Shown here: positions 1 to 10,165 of the stretch, in pieces
How positions within the stretch are numbered: position 1 is the first letter of the stretch
How the letters are laid out: every line of letters starts with the position of its first letter
Assembly (NCBI RefSeq): GCF_949628265.1
Contig: NC_088789.1
Location: 5,200,886-5,264,885, forward strand
Reading direction: 5' to 3'
DNA from: Cloeon dipterum
Taxonomy: Eukaryota > Arthropoda > Insecta > Ephemeroptera > Baetidae
Length of the DNA: 64,000 nucleotides
Notes under the pieces: generated by a model
The model's database searches: none
Seen by the model: the letters and a program-made list of their open reading frames with translations, nothing else
Told to the model about the DNA's origin: nothing
Program-made: the position numbers and the translations under genes

Positions 1-1025
1 TTCAATGCAACGGTCAAACAATAATATACCCCTAGATTCCAACAAAATTATTATTTGAAGTTAATTTTTTAATAACGATTGTAGATGTAATTTCTGTGGC
101 GAGACTTGTGAAAAAAATCACACTCAAAAGTTTACGGCAAGAATATTGGCTTTGAGAGAAGCAGCTAAAATATGCATAAATTGATAAATTTTAGATTTAG
201 TGTGCACGCATATTGCGTTTAATAAATCATTGATTAATTGTTTATAAATGAAAGGCAAGAATTTTCTAAAATAATCATTTATCACATAGAATTACTCATT
301 TTCCTCACAGCTGTTCCCAAAATATACTCTTCTCTTCAGAGCAGAAAATTCCTAAAAAAAAATGTTGAACTTAATTAAAAAGCCTTTGGGTTTGTGCAGC
401 AGCCACTTTTTCCCCACTATCACCTTATGTTCAACTCGACCCCTCTGTGCGCTAGCGAGCGGGGAGGAGGTGATTGTAAGGTGATAGTGGGCAAAAGGTG
501 GCTGCTGCACAAAGCCAAAGGATTTTAAATAATTAAGTTCAACAAATTTTTTCTTAGGAATTTTCTGCTCTGCGGCCAAAGTCACCCTTAGACGCGCGTT
601 ACATTTGGATCTCAGTTGCAATCAACGTTTCACTGCTCAGATATATTTATTTAAAATCCAAATAAAATGTTAAAATTACTCCGGTTCTTTTTCCCAATTC
701 GGCTTTTTGAAGCAGTAAAATATATGAGCAAGATTTTGGGATTGGTTTTATGCAGATGACGAATATAATTTACTATAACGAAGGCGCTTACAAACTTGCT
801 AGAGGTCATAATAAGTCAGCGCAGCGTGGTGGATACGCATTAATATCAATAAAATATTTTTTCTTTTCTGATAAGAGAGCATCAGACTGGACCATTAATG
901 CCTCTGCAGTAGTTATGCAACTTCTCTGCAGTCGCGCTTCACCAGTTGCATATACGCAGACTTTAATGTTGTTTCTTACTCGCTAAAAACAGTGATCCTC
1001 GTTTCCCATACAATTTATAGAAAAT
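1..1025. other. Gene-free 5' edge of window
   Basis: AT-rich DNA with no coding region I can support. Its one distinct structure is the inverted repeat at 337-572, listed separately. The open frames at 352-621 (minus) and 750-986 (plus) resemble no known protein; the first is simply the palindrome read through. An upstream exon of the LRRC56-like gene could lie here, because the reading frame starting at 1026 begins later than in vertebrate homologues. Confidence 0.5.
337..572. repeat. Foldback palindrome (MITE-like or hairpin locus)
   Basis: Two arms, about 337-427 and 477-572, are reverse complements of each other at roughly 88-90% identity with a few small indels. Both outer ends read CAGAGCAGAAAATTCC when each is read inward. 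The roughly 49-bp centre (428-476) holds its own short palindromes, CGCTAGCG and a CCCCTC/GAGGGG-type pair. I see no convincing target-site duplication (flanks TCTCTT and CGGCCA) and no transposase. A non-autonomous foldback or MITE insertion fits best. A transcribed long hairpin RNA is the alternative. Confidence 0.8.
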
Positions 1026-2130
1026 ATGCCTTTGTTCCAGCAACAAGTGGATGATGGCACCGATTTTAACGCGGTTAAGTCGCTTTCGTTGAAACTAATG
1101 GTGCAAGACGTGAGTCTCCAGAGACTCGGTTTCATCACACCGAACCTACAGCAATTAATACTGAATGGCAGTTTTCTGCTCTCGTTGCGGTAAATTCAAC
1201 TAGTCCTACTTGTATACAATTTATGAAACACATTACGTTGCAGAGAACTGGGAACAGGAATGAGCCAGCTCATTGAACTGAGGGTTGCCAGCTGCTCTTT
1301 GCGTTCTCTAGACGGCCTCAGCGCCCTCGCCAACCTTCAGGAGCTCCACGCGCCTCACAACCCTGTTGCCGACATATGGTCTTGCGCCGCATTGGCCAAC
1401 CTCAAAGTTCTTGACTTGAGCTAGTATGATGTTTCCTCTTTATTTAGTTCTACTCTAAATGGAATTGTTGAATCTACATAAAATAGTTGAAGGGATTAAG
1501 AGAAAAAAGGAGAGTAAATAATATGAATAAATTTAATACTGAACTGCAAAGAAAAGTACACTGCAAAATTGGGGTTTAGTCTTCCAAAAAATTCAAATCT
1601 TAAAATATTGCTGTGTACTGGCATCTTTCTCATTGCTTTTTAATCCACACATCTAACACATTTACACTTTTAACATGAAACATGATGATTGCTAATAGAA
1701 AAATTTTCTTGTTCTTTAAATTAATTCATTAGAGTTACCACATCAACCTAATATAGAAAATAATGCTAAACCCCAGTTTTTACAAAAAGTAATTTTTTCA
1801 TTGCTATTTAAAAAAATTGTGTCTTACAGTACAAAAGTTGTGAATGCCAAGCAGACTGGGTTCCTGGGCGCCTGCACTGATTTAAAGGCGCTGAGCCTGT
1901 TCGGCAGTCCGGCGGCCAGCATGGTGAACTACAGGAAGGAGGTTGCTAAACAACTGCCTGATTTGGTGACTTTGGACGGGCAACCATTTGCATCGCGAGG
2001 TATAATAAAATTTTGTTTAAATCAATCTACTGCCTATTTGACATTACATAGTGAGGAGCTGCAGAAACTATTGAATTGTTTTGATAATATTTTGACAAAG
2101 AGCTACAACAGCTATGTCTCTAAGGGTTAA
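1026..2130 (+). CDS. LRRC56: LRRC56-like leucine-rich-repeat protein
   Basis: Vertebrate LRRC56 is a leucine-rich-repeat protein linked to intraflagellar transport and dynein-arm assembly in motile cilia. Supported coding exons are 1026-1189, 1244-1423 and 1830-1999, which keep phase through GT-AG introns of 54 and 406 bp. The product carries successive LRR units (NLQQLILNG, QLIELRVASCSL, NLQELHAPHNPV, NLKVLDLS) and then a cap reading NYRKEVAKQLPDLVTLD. In vertebrate LRRC56 the matching cap reads NYRAEVRKLIPQLQVLD, which is the strongest evidence. The start is uncertain: TTTGTTCCAG inside the first exon (1031-1040) could be an acceptor for a missing upstream exon. The 3' end is also unresolved. 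Splicing 2000-2051 (52 bp, the local intron size) brings a stop at once, while reading straight through gives a stop at 2130. Vertebrate proteins have a much longer C-terminal tail, not seen here. Confidence 0.75.
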
Positions 2131-2174
2131 AAATCACGAAAATCAAACTACTTGTTTCGGTTTACTCTGGAGAA

Positions 2175-2180
2175 GTTTAT
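2175..2180 (-). terminator. Polyadenylation signal of the secreted-peptide gene
   Basis: AATAAA on the minus strand, 80-130 nt past the two candidate stop codons. It sits about 45 bp from the LRRC56-like reading frame that ends at 2130 on the other strand, so the two transcripts converge and probably overlap at their 3' ends. Confidence 0.5.
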
Positions 2181-2259
2181 TGCAGAAAGAGCCATCATAT
2201 GAAATGATATTTGAGCTCTTTGGCCCAACTGTATACGATTCAATATTTCTTCCAAATTC

Positions 2260-2634
2260 TTAATGTAATCTTTGATATTGGCGTGTCGCTGAAAATATTG
2301 AAAAGAGTTTAAATTAGATTCACAACAAATGTGGCATAGCGTGTATTACGATTGTTGCAGTTGTGGCAATCCAGTAGGCACTCATTAGTGAAATTCCTTC
2401 GTTCAGTTCCTCCAACACGTTGAGCGACAACTATTCTGTGATAGTTACCGGCACAAGAGCAGCGAGAATAGCAGTTTGGCTGAATAGTATTGACTGGATC
2501 CGCATTTGCTATTGATTTTAAGAGTTGGCTTAGTATTTTACAATGGATCTGTAATTTACCAAACTCTTACCTAGCGCAACGAACGCCACAGCGACAGCGA
2601 TCAGGACAAAGCTGAGAAGAATAGGGAATTTCAT
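2260..2634 (-). CDS. Small secreted Kazal-like cysteine-rich peptide
   Basis: Exon 1 (2634-2571) encodes a clear signal peptide, MKFPILLSFVLIAVAVAF. Exon 2 starts at 2508 (intron 2509-2570, 62 bp). The mature part begins near ADPVNTIQPN, followed by CYSRCSCAGNY and later NFTNECLLDCHNC. Kazal serine-protease inhibitors typically show C-x-C, an N-Y pair, V-C, and then Y-x-N-x-C-x(2-3)-C, so the ending matches well. The cysteine normally after V is missing (RIVVAQ). Two endings are possible: reading straight on to a stop at 2309-2311, or using a good donor at 2349 (GTAATA) and the acceptor before 2288 (61-bp intron), which gives tail PTRQYQRLH and a stop at 2260. An AATAAA (minus strand) lies at 2175-2180 and a TATAAATA box at 2717-2724. 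Likely role: extracellular inhibitor or antimicrobial-type peptide. That is inference, and the family may be only Kazal-like. Confidence 0.65.
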
Positions 2635-2716
2635 GTTTTCTTCTGGTCTGTTTATACGCGCTGTTTGTCCTTTGAATGTTTTGCACAAACTGAATACTTT
2701 GCTTTGGTTTCCTTTA

Positions 2717-2724
2717 TATTTATA
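2717..2724 (-). promoter_or_regulatory. TATA box of the secreted-peptide gene
   Basis: TATAAATA on the minus strand lies about 83 bp upstream of the ATG at 2634, which fits transcription starting near 2690. A strong TATA box suits a small, strongly expressed secreted-peptide gene. Assignment is by position only. Confidence 0.45.
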
Positions 2725-3748
2725 CTATTTTTGACCGTGGCATTTAGGTTATATTATCGATACTTTCTGATAGGCATTTTTTTCACTCTTTTCTTAGAAC
2801 TTTGATCTTTTTCCTCCTTTTGGTTCAAAGTGCGCTGCCCTTTGCCTTGAGATAAAGTCAATGAATTCGTTGATTTTTAGTAAAAATTGGGAATAAATCA
2901 ACGTTAGAATACATATTTTTAAAATAATAAAAAAACGCAAGAGTTAGTTTGAAGAAAAACGTTTGCTATCACATGATTTGAAATTCCTAGACCTGCTCTT
3001 TCGTTGGAAGTACCGTGTTAAATTATAGTGCCTTTAAAGTGAAAAACAATGTAGTGTAAGGCACAAAAGAGACGAACGAAACAGACGTCGGAGATCAAAG
3101 ATTCCGCGTCGGGAGAGTAAAAAAGAACAATGATAGCGCGCCCCTAATTAATGAAGGATATTAATGGTGGACTTAAATTCAACCATATGGTAAAAGCATC
3201 CACTGCCGTCAACAGAAACAACCTGTTTTTTTAAAGTATATAGCGCTTGAATTATTAAATGTACATGACTGTGATAGAGATGTAAGATATGAAAATATCA
3301 ACTATTATTTTTTTTACTTAAATAATCAATCAATCATTTTATTAAACACTATTTTGTATACAACAGAAGATGATAATTAAACCACAGGTCAATTTACTAA
3401 GCTGGACATTTTGCAGCTTACAGCTTGTGTCAGACTCCTTTTGTATTTATCACAGCTTATAAGAAATAGTAAAAGTCTATATGCTCTAATCACTATTAAT
3501 AGTTTAGTTCATTCTGCTTACTTAAATAATGCGTTCATTTTATCATAGTAACGTGGTTTTAATTTATGCTCTACAGTATTATTTTAGGGTTGCATTTTTC
3601 CCATAAAAAAATATTGAAGTATAATTCATTTTAAAATGGACCTAAATGCGCTCCTTAATTCTAAGCAGGATATATATTTCATTTTTCAGTCGATTCTTGC
3701 GAACCATGCTGAAAATGCGTTTAACTGCAACAATTCTTGCTCTGTTAG

Positions 3749-3910
3749 GTCGTCTGACCATAAAGAAACTGGACCGATACCGTGTTTCAGGGCAGAGAGG
3801 CAGCAGCGCAGACAGAGACGAGAATGAGGGGGAGGCTGAAGGTGAATCATCACGCGCCGGTCCAGGGAGGAACGATCTTGACCTTGCCTCCATGAGGGTC
3901 ACGTCCGCAG
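3749..3910 (+). other. Candidate orphan exon
   Basis: An open segment between an acceptor-like TTAG (ending 3748) and a donor-like CCGCAG|GTATTA (3911). It encodes an Arg/Glu/Ser-rich, polar sequence that includes DRDENEGEAEGE and ends NDLDLASMRVTSA. Composition is compatible with a disordered protein region, for example a C-terminal tail of the upstream LRRC56-like gene. No homology is recognisable and no phase link could be proven. Confidence 0.18.
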
Positions 3911-4131
3911 GTATTAGGAAAATGTAGTCAAGGGTGCTCTCTCGATTCTCACGCCCAATTTGAATTTCACCAAGATTGATGAGAGTGCCTATTTTCCTAA
4001 TTACCGCGCACGCATACGGTTTTTGTGCCCTTTTCGGCTAATTAAGTTTGTTTCCAACATTTTTAGATCCACCAGAATGATAATTATAGACTTGTGTTGT
4101 TTTTCCATGCCACTTGTGGGTGGAGTTTTAA

Positions 4132-4494
4132 TTAATGAAGGGGCAAGAAATCGAGGTTTAAAGGGCTATCTTGCACTCTAGTAGTGCTGTTTTTTGGCCT
4201 GTTTACAGGCTGGGTAATATTTATTCTTTCCTTGAGCAAAGAAATCTGTTCTTTCGTGGAGCTATTTATACATGAGAGAACATTTAGCTTGATTTTGTCT
4301 GAGTAATGGAATGATTTTCTAGATGACGACGGATCTGATGTAGACGACCCGCCCAGCAATTGAGTCCTCTTCTCGTCAAGTAGGGGATTAGACGTTGGTA
4401 TTCTGGAAAACTGATTTTTCACCGGACCATCTTGAAATTTTGGTCTGACAGCCTGTAGCACGTGAGAATAAATATCCACGAGACTTTCATTCAA
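4132..4494 (-). other. Unrecognised open frame, possible exon
   Basis: A 120-codon frame beginning MNESLVDIYSHVLQAVRPKF and rich in Ser, Lys and Asn, with PTSNPLLDEKRTQLLGGSS in the middle and SSTKEQISLLKERINI later. It reads more like real protein than most frames here, but I do not recognise it, and I see no nearby polyadenylation signal or partner exon. It could be a single-exon gene, an exon, or chance. Confidence 0.2.
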
Positions 4495-6006
4495 AACTGT
4501 CTAGTAAGAAAACTGTGTTTGCCTAGAAGACCTTTTACAAGTTTAGAGAGGCGCGTGAGAGAGCAAATTATTTGTCCTGCACTCGTAGAAAAAGGACACA
4601 TAATAATAATATTGAGAGAGATGTCACAAGCAGTGTGTGGCTCCCCCCACTCGAATTAGCATATAACAATGTGCGTCACGGCAGCGTTAATAAAACATGC
4701 GGACTTTAAGCGCAAGGCATATGTATTCCATTTGAATAGTTTGCTCGCCAATTGAGATCTCCATTGGTGCTCCAGATTAATTCAGGGGTCAAATAATGGT
4801 TAATAAAAAGACAGTTGCAAATGTTTCAATTGAATCCACGCGTATGCTGTCCATGTGAATTATTTTATCATGTGATTTCTTTATTTTACACTTCGTATTA
4901 CTTAGTCTGCCATTGTATTAAAAATTATATTAACAAACTGGCAGGGAAAACCTGCCCCAAACCTCTCTCCATCAATGACAAAATTTGAAATATTATCAAA
5001 TTTTATGAAATGGATTATATAATGGGCCACATTTTTTTCGAAAAAATGAAAATTAATTTTGTTTTTGAAAGCACTGGTGTTCTACTCCTTCAAACACAAA
5101 TTAGGGTTGAAAATATTCTACGACCAGTAGCACTAAACTTGAATGCTTTGTTCCGCTCAAACTCTTGCTTTAAAATGCTAATAATCCAGTTCAATGACGT
5201 ATATACCTACTGCTTTTCCAGCATGTCGGCACGCGCGTAGAGAATTATATTCCGTGTCTCACTCCTATCCGATCATTTCAAATCTGCCTCCATCATCACT
5301 TTCTCTTCGCTGCAATTGAAGCAAAATGCGCTGCATCATGAAATAAGTAGGCTTCGTTGCAGGTAACGGTTCTAAATGCAGTTGGTTTCAACAAGAAACA
5401 ACCGCACGGCGATGCAATTCTGCTGGCAGCTGCTTTCATGAAAACTTGACCAAAAAGCGGAAATTTAATTGCGTTATATGATTTTTTGCTGAATAAGCGC
5501 GCAGAAGGCCGAGATGATAAATGAGTGAATGCCATCTTTGACTGTACAAAATATTCACTAGGATCTAGTTTTCCCTTGCCTGTTAGCGTAGGATTTCCCT
5601 TTTATTTATTATTTATCGGTGTTAATAAAATAAAATATATTTAATCGCTTACCAGCAGGGTGTTTAAATCGTTAAAGGAGACGTTAAATGCAAATAGCGT
5701 AGTAACTATCTCATAATTTAAATAAATGTCTAGGATCAGCGGAAAACCTTGAAGGTAAATAGAAATTCCCTGATTGCAGTTTTTTTGCTAGCTTTAAGAG
5801 CAATAATATTGTAATTATAAAGTTCTTGTGTTACGCCTGCACGCGGAAATTCCGAGTAAGGTGCACACGTCGGCACCTGTGTCCCACGTGATGCGAGAGT
5901 TAAGCTGAATGAGACGCAAAATTGCCCTTTGAGCACCAGCTATCTCGATGAGTGAGTCGCGAGATAGTGGGGACCGGTGGTGCTGCGGCGGCGGCTGCTG
6001 ACCTTG

Positions 6007-8623
6007 ATGCACGAGAGCTGCACTGCATTTGTGAAAAAGCCGTCTCAGTGGTCGCACGAAATGTGGAAGAAGATCGTCACCTGGCTGGTGGTACGTGCGA
6101 TCGCCCTTTTCTACACATGGCTGCTAGCCCTGTTCTACGTGTGGAAGTACGTGACCAACCCCGGAGTCAAGTTCTGGCGCGTGCAGCGCCGCGAGACACC
6201 TCCTGATTGCCTGTCCGACCCGGCGTACGGCCAGCACGCGTACGTGCAACTTAAGGTTCGTGCGTTCCAGTCTTCCAAACGAGATCAATACTCGCATTAA
6301 TCCGGGATAAATCTTAACAGCGTTCTCGCGATGCTGCGGGACCAAGCGTCATCATCGTCATACATTCTTCGTAAGAAAGTTAGAATCATATAGACACACC
6401 TTTGTTGGGTCAGATAGACATATTTCACGACGGAGTTTTAAATAGCTAGCTTGCATTCAGATATAGGCCCATGGTTTTGATTTTTAGTCCTAGCCAAGTA
6501 GGTCAAATTGCGTTAGACTCTAGGCGAAGGCTGTTGTACAAGGTTAGTTTTATGGCCGCTGTACGGTTAATTCCAACACACGCGCGCGCTGATGGATAAA
6601 ATTCAATTGGGATGTTTTCTCTTCGTCGAGACGTCTTGCGGCTTTCTGTTTTCTGCGGTAACTTACTTCCGTATTAGATAGTAAAACACGGTCTTTCAAT
6701 TTTTTGGTTTCGTTTTAGTGCTTGGTTTAAATTCAAGCAATCTTACTATATAATTTTTTAAAATTAAAATCTTCAAAAGTAAAGACACGACACCTTTGTC
6801 CTTTTGATTGGCCATGAATTGATATAGGCACACATATAACTTACATGGACTAAATAATCATTTTTACGATTTTTACCGGCAACGTCGACAAGTTTTAATT
6901 AAAATTCTAAATTTCCCAAATATAGATGTGAGTCGACAATATCATGTGTATAAAAGATAATGAGCCCGAACAATTTAACAAAGATAAAAATGAGCATATA
7001 GGTCGAAGCTCAAGGGAATTCCAAAGGCAATTTGAAATAAAAATGCTACGAATGTTGATACAAGTAGGAAATAGCAAACCACCTATTTTTGGCTAGTATA
7101 AAAACAGATTAAAGAAAATGCGGAACTGAATCACGAATTAAAAAAAGGATTTTTATTTCAGGATGTCAAGCTGCACTATGTGGAAAAGGGAGACAAGTCA
7201 AAGGAGCTCATGCTTTTCGTGCACGGCTTCCCAGAATTCTGGTACTCGTGGCGTAACCAAATAAAGGAATTCTCCAAGGATTACTGGTAATTATCAAATT
7301 GCAGGACGGATTAAAAGAAACTGATTCTGAACCAATTTAGGGTTGTGGCAGTTGACCTTCGAGGCTATGGCGATTCCGAAAAACCTCGGGGCCTTGACGC
7401 ATACAAGCTCAACACACTCGTTGATGACCTGAGACAACTCATCTTGGCTCTCCGTACGCTTCATCCATAATTCATATATATTCATTTTTTATTCTATATT
7501 GTTGGCTTTGCAGAAAAGAAGGACTGCATTTTAGTTTCTCATGATTGGGGCGCAGTAATTTCATGGTACTTTGTCATGACTAACCCGCAACTCGTGTCCA
7601 AGTACGTCATTATGAACCTGCCTCATCCCGAAATTATCAGAAAGAATCCATCGATAAAACAGTTCTTCATGTCCTGGTACGTAAGCATGTGCGGTTTAAG
7701 TGTAAAGCGTGTAAAGCTGTTTTTGTTAACAGTTTAAACGGATTTGTAAATTTTAGGCTTTTATGCTCCGATTTTGAGTACAAGACTTTCGCTGTCTATT
7801 CTTTATTTCTTTTCTTTTTTGCAAATATGTATTTTATATACTGAACATCAAAATCTATTCCCGCTGATCGCGGTTGGAATGAAACAAATTATATTTCATC
7901 TTTGCAGTCATCAAATTAAATTTCCCAAACAGATTATTTTGAAAGTCAAACCAACTTTTTTCCTCAAAAATATAAAAAAACCAGCAAGAAGAATGAAACA
8001 GAAAACTATTGAAAATGGCATTAAATTTTCAAATGAATTTGTGGCCCTATCTGTTGATTACCACTTAGAACCCTAAAGACTTGCGCTATTGGCGCTTAGT
8101 CCGCAGATATTAATTTTATTGTACGATTCCAGGTACATGTTCTTTTTCCAACTTCCGTTTTTGCCTGAGCTGTATATAAGCAGCTATGACTTCTACGGGT
8201 TTGCTAAAATGCTCAGGGCTGGAAAGGGAATAAACTCAAAGGTCACGGCTGAGGACATCGAGGCCTTCAAGTATACTTTTGGGAAACCAGGTATGATTTA
8301 AGCAGTTACCAAAAATAGGCTTATATAATTAACCTACTTTGCAAATTCCAGGGGCACTCACGGGGCCAATCAACTATTATAGAAGCAATGTATTCCACAC
8401 AGATGGGCTGAAAGGATTGAATGCCAAACCAAAGTACATGCCCCCCGGTTTACTAATCTTTGGGGCAGAAGATAAATATATTGACGTCCGTAACGTAGAA
8501 TTAACTGAAAAGTTTGTCCCGAAACTGCAGACAAAAATCCTTAAACGAGGAAACCATTTCATCCAGCAAGACGAGCCTGGCGCAGTGAATGACGCGATGC
8601 ACGAATTTTTGAAGTCATTTTAG
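6007..8623 (+). CDS. EPHX4: Epoxide hydrolase, EPHX4 type (alpha/beta hydrolase)
   Basis: Six exons: 6007-6255, 7162-7286, 7341-7453, 7514-7676, 8133-8290 and 8352-8623. All phases agree and give 359 residues, close to the 362 of human EPHX4. The N-terminus has a hydrophobic segment (IVTWLVVRAIALFYTWLLAL) expected to anchor it in the membrane. The hydrolase fold follows with oxyanion motif HGFPEFW (about 104-110), DLRGYGDS, nucleophile elbow SHDWGA with Asp173, cap motif TGPINYYR, acid Asp310 in GAEDKY, and catalytic His338 in RGNHF. By family chemistry Asp173 attacks the epoxide and the ester is then hydrolysed, but natural substrates of EPHX4 proteins are poorly known. This is not the microsomal juvenile-hormone type (EPHX1/JHEH). 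I chose ATG 6007 because upstream codons in frame lack ATG. Intron 1 is 906 bp, while introns 2 and 3 are 54 and 60 bp. Confidence 0.93.
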
Positions 8624-8701
8624 TTTTCATAGCAGTTCAACTCATCCTGTCTCCACATTCCTATAAATATGTATGAATCGCCCCACATTCTGTGTCAGTC
8701 C

Positions 8702-8707
8702 AATAAA
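8702..8707 (+). terminator. Polyadenylation signal of the epoxide hydrolase
   Basis: AATAAA lies 79 nt after the stop codon of the EPHX4-type gene. The convergent PTRH2 gene (minus strand) has the variant ATTAAA at 8748-8753, so the two 3' ends probably overlap or abut. Confidence 0.6.
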
Positions 8708-8802
8708 GTGTACGAGTTGTCAAATAATGTAACATGTTTGTTCTATCTTTAATATATGTAACAAAAAATTGGGTGATATATTTACAGTTTCTCATTATGG
8801 CA

Positions 8803-9446
8803 CTACAACAGCTTCAGTCCCTTCACCAGCGACTCCACCTCCCCAGGGCCGACCCCGAGGGCAGTGACGGTTCCGGGCGCGACTTGCGTATGACCGGCAT
8901 CTCTAATCAAAACTGTGTTGAAACCCAGCGTCATAGCTTTTGCATGCAGGTCAAACATGTCAAGTTCACTCTCGCACTTTAGCACAATCTGCAAGAAAAT
9001 TTAATGATAATAATTTTTAGACTACTCAGAAGCAGACATTATTTCATCATTTCATTTATTAATTGGATAACTGGACTATTCAAACTCAAGCCATAATATA
9101 ATAAGACAATTTAAGAAGCTTTGACGGGTGACAAAAATATTGAAATGTTAGAATTTAAATAAAATAACTCTTTTGTCCCCATCTTAAACAGCATCAAGAT
9201 TAAATTATTTACATACTTTTGGTTCTCCAACCATCTCCCATTTGGCTAGGAGCTCAGGAGTGTCACGAAGAGCTTGTCTGTAGCATCCAACAGCAGCATG
9301 GCAACACTGAGCAGCAATTTTTCCTGTTCAAACAGCTACTATAACTGCATGAAGCAGTGCAAATTTTGAAACCAACCTTTTTTCATCTGCAAATCAGTTC
9401 TGACCACAAGGGCCATCTTGAGCCCGTGGAAGAAAATTTTGGTCAT
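8803..9446 (-). CDS. PTRH2: Peptidyl-tRNA hydrolase 2 (PTH2 family, Bit1)
   Basis: Three exons in minus order: 9446-9377, 9323-9217 and 8988-8803, giving 120 residues. PTH2 enzymes cleave the ester bond of peptidyl-tRNA released from stalled ribosomes; vertebrate PTRH2 is a mitochondrial outer-membrane protein also called Bit1. Diagnostic motifs are KMALVVRTDLQMKKGKIAAQ, CCHAAVGCY, LAKWEMVGEPK, and the C-terminal IRDAGHTQVAPGT and ALGVGPG, all collinear with the family. The catalytic domain is complete but starts almost at the first residue (MTKIFFHGLK...). The N-terminal membrane anchor of vertebrate PTRH2 is therefore absent unless supplied by upstream sequence. That upstream sequence is COA4: its stop codon is 3 nt before this ATG, in the same frame and the same exon. 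The transcript may be dicistronic, have its own start, or be made as a readthrough fusion. Introns are 53 and 228 bp. Confidence 0.93.
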
Positions 9447-9449
9447 CTT

Positions 9450-10165
9450 CTACACCTGTTTGCTATTGTGCTCCTGCTGCTTCTTGGTGTATTCGGCCAT
9501 GCACTCACGGAACTCTTGGACTTCCTTCTGGCACTGACGCCAGTCTTGCTTGAAAACAATGCAGTCCTGCAACGAGAAACGACATGTTACTTTTGCAACG
9601 ATACGTATTATACATTCATTTTATTGTAATGACGTAACAAGTACTTGTGTGTGAATAGCAAACAAGTCAGTGCGGGGGATTTGTTGCATCACGTCGTGAC
9701 CCATATTATAGTATCATTGCAGAGGAGTGTCAAGACGTAATGCAGAAAACAAGCTATTTAATATCACGTAACTCAAAGAAGGATATAAGGGTTATTATAT
9801 TTTATTTTAGTTTTTTTTAAATTTAAATAAAGCAGAAAATTTTATTTGAAGGTTGACTTTGAGTGTATTTATAAAATCATCGCTCAATTAATTCTAGTGA
9901 GAAGAATCCCCTAGGTAATTTAAAGTTTCAATTCTAGTGACAAGGAAAGTCAAATCGTCCCAAAAAATTTTAATTCAAAAAATAAAATTTTATTTCATAA
10001 AATCAGATGTATTGAGAAAACTTATAAGTTTTAAATTTGTATTTCAACCTGAATTTTATGATGAAGCTGTATACAACCAGTCTTCTTTAGCATGCCCTCA
10101 ACAGGGTCATCCACATCACTCGGATCTGCTGACTTTTGGTGAACACTGACAGAGGGTGGGCTCAT
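9450..10165 (-). CDS. COA4: Cytochrome c oxidase assembly factor COA4 (CHCHD8)
   Basis: Two exons (10165-10049 and 9566-9450) joined in phase 0 across a 482-bp intron, giving 77 residues. COA4 is a twin CX9C protein of the mitochondrial intermembrane space needed for assembly of complex IV. Both CX9C halves are present: C-IQLHHKIQD-C in the segment that crosses the splice junction, and C-QKEVQEFRE-C after it. Human COA4 has the closely similar QDWRQCQ..VQ.F..CM, so the assignment is firm. The N-terminus is acidic (SADPSDVDDPVEGML) like the human protein. Such proteins usually enter mitochondria through the Mia40 disulfide relay and have no cleaved presequence. MRPS28 starts divergently 236 bp upstream. 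Downstream, the stop codon TAG is followed by AAG and then the PTRH2 ATG, all in one frame. Confidence 0.93.

Larger units (their letters stand above)
2635..6006. other. Intergenic stretch with only weak coding candidates
   Basis: About 3.4 kb between the secreted-peptide gene and the epoxide hydrolase. Nothing here matches a family I know. Three stretches look slightly more coding-like than the rest: 3749-3910 (plus), 4132-4494 (minus) and 5296-5535 (minus). The last gives 79 codons starting MAFTHLSSRPSARLFSKK, basic like a mitochondrial presequence. Its ATG sits six bases after a TTGTACAG that could be an acceptor. I could not link any of these into a gene. Confidence 0.4.

Noticed and set aside
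3440-3470. TATCACAGC string like the start of the miR-2/13 family
   Set aside because: The match stops after the first nine or so bases and I see no hairpin partner nearby.
7774-8076. 100-codon plus-strand frame between epoxide hydrolase exons
   Set aside because: Lies within intron 4; Phe/Lys/Ile-rich AT-derived sequence, and the flanking exons join in phase without it.
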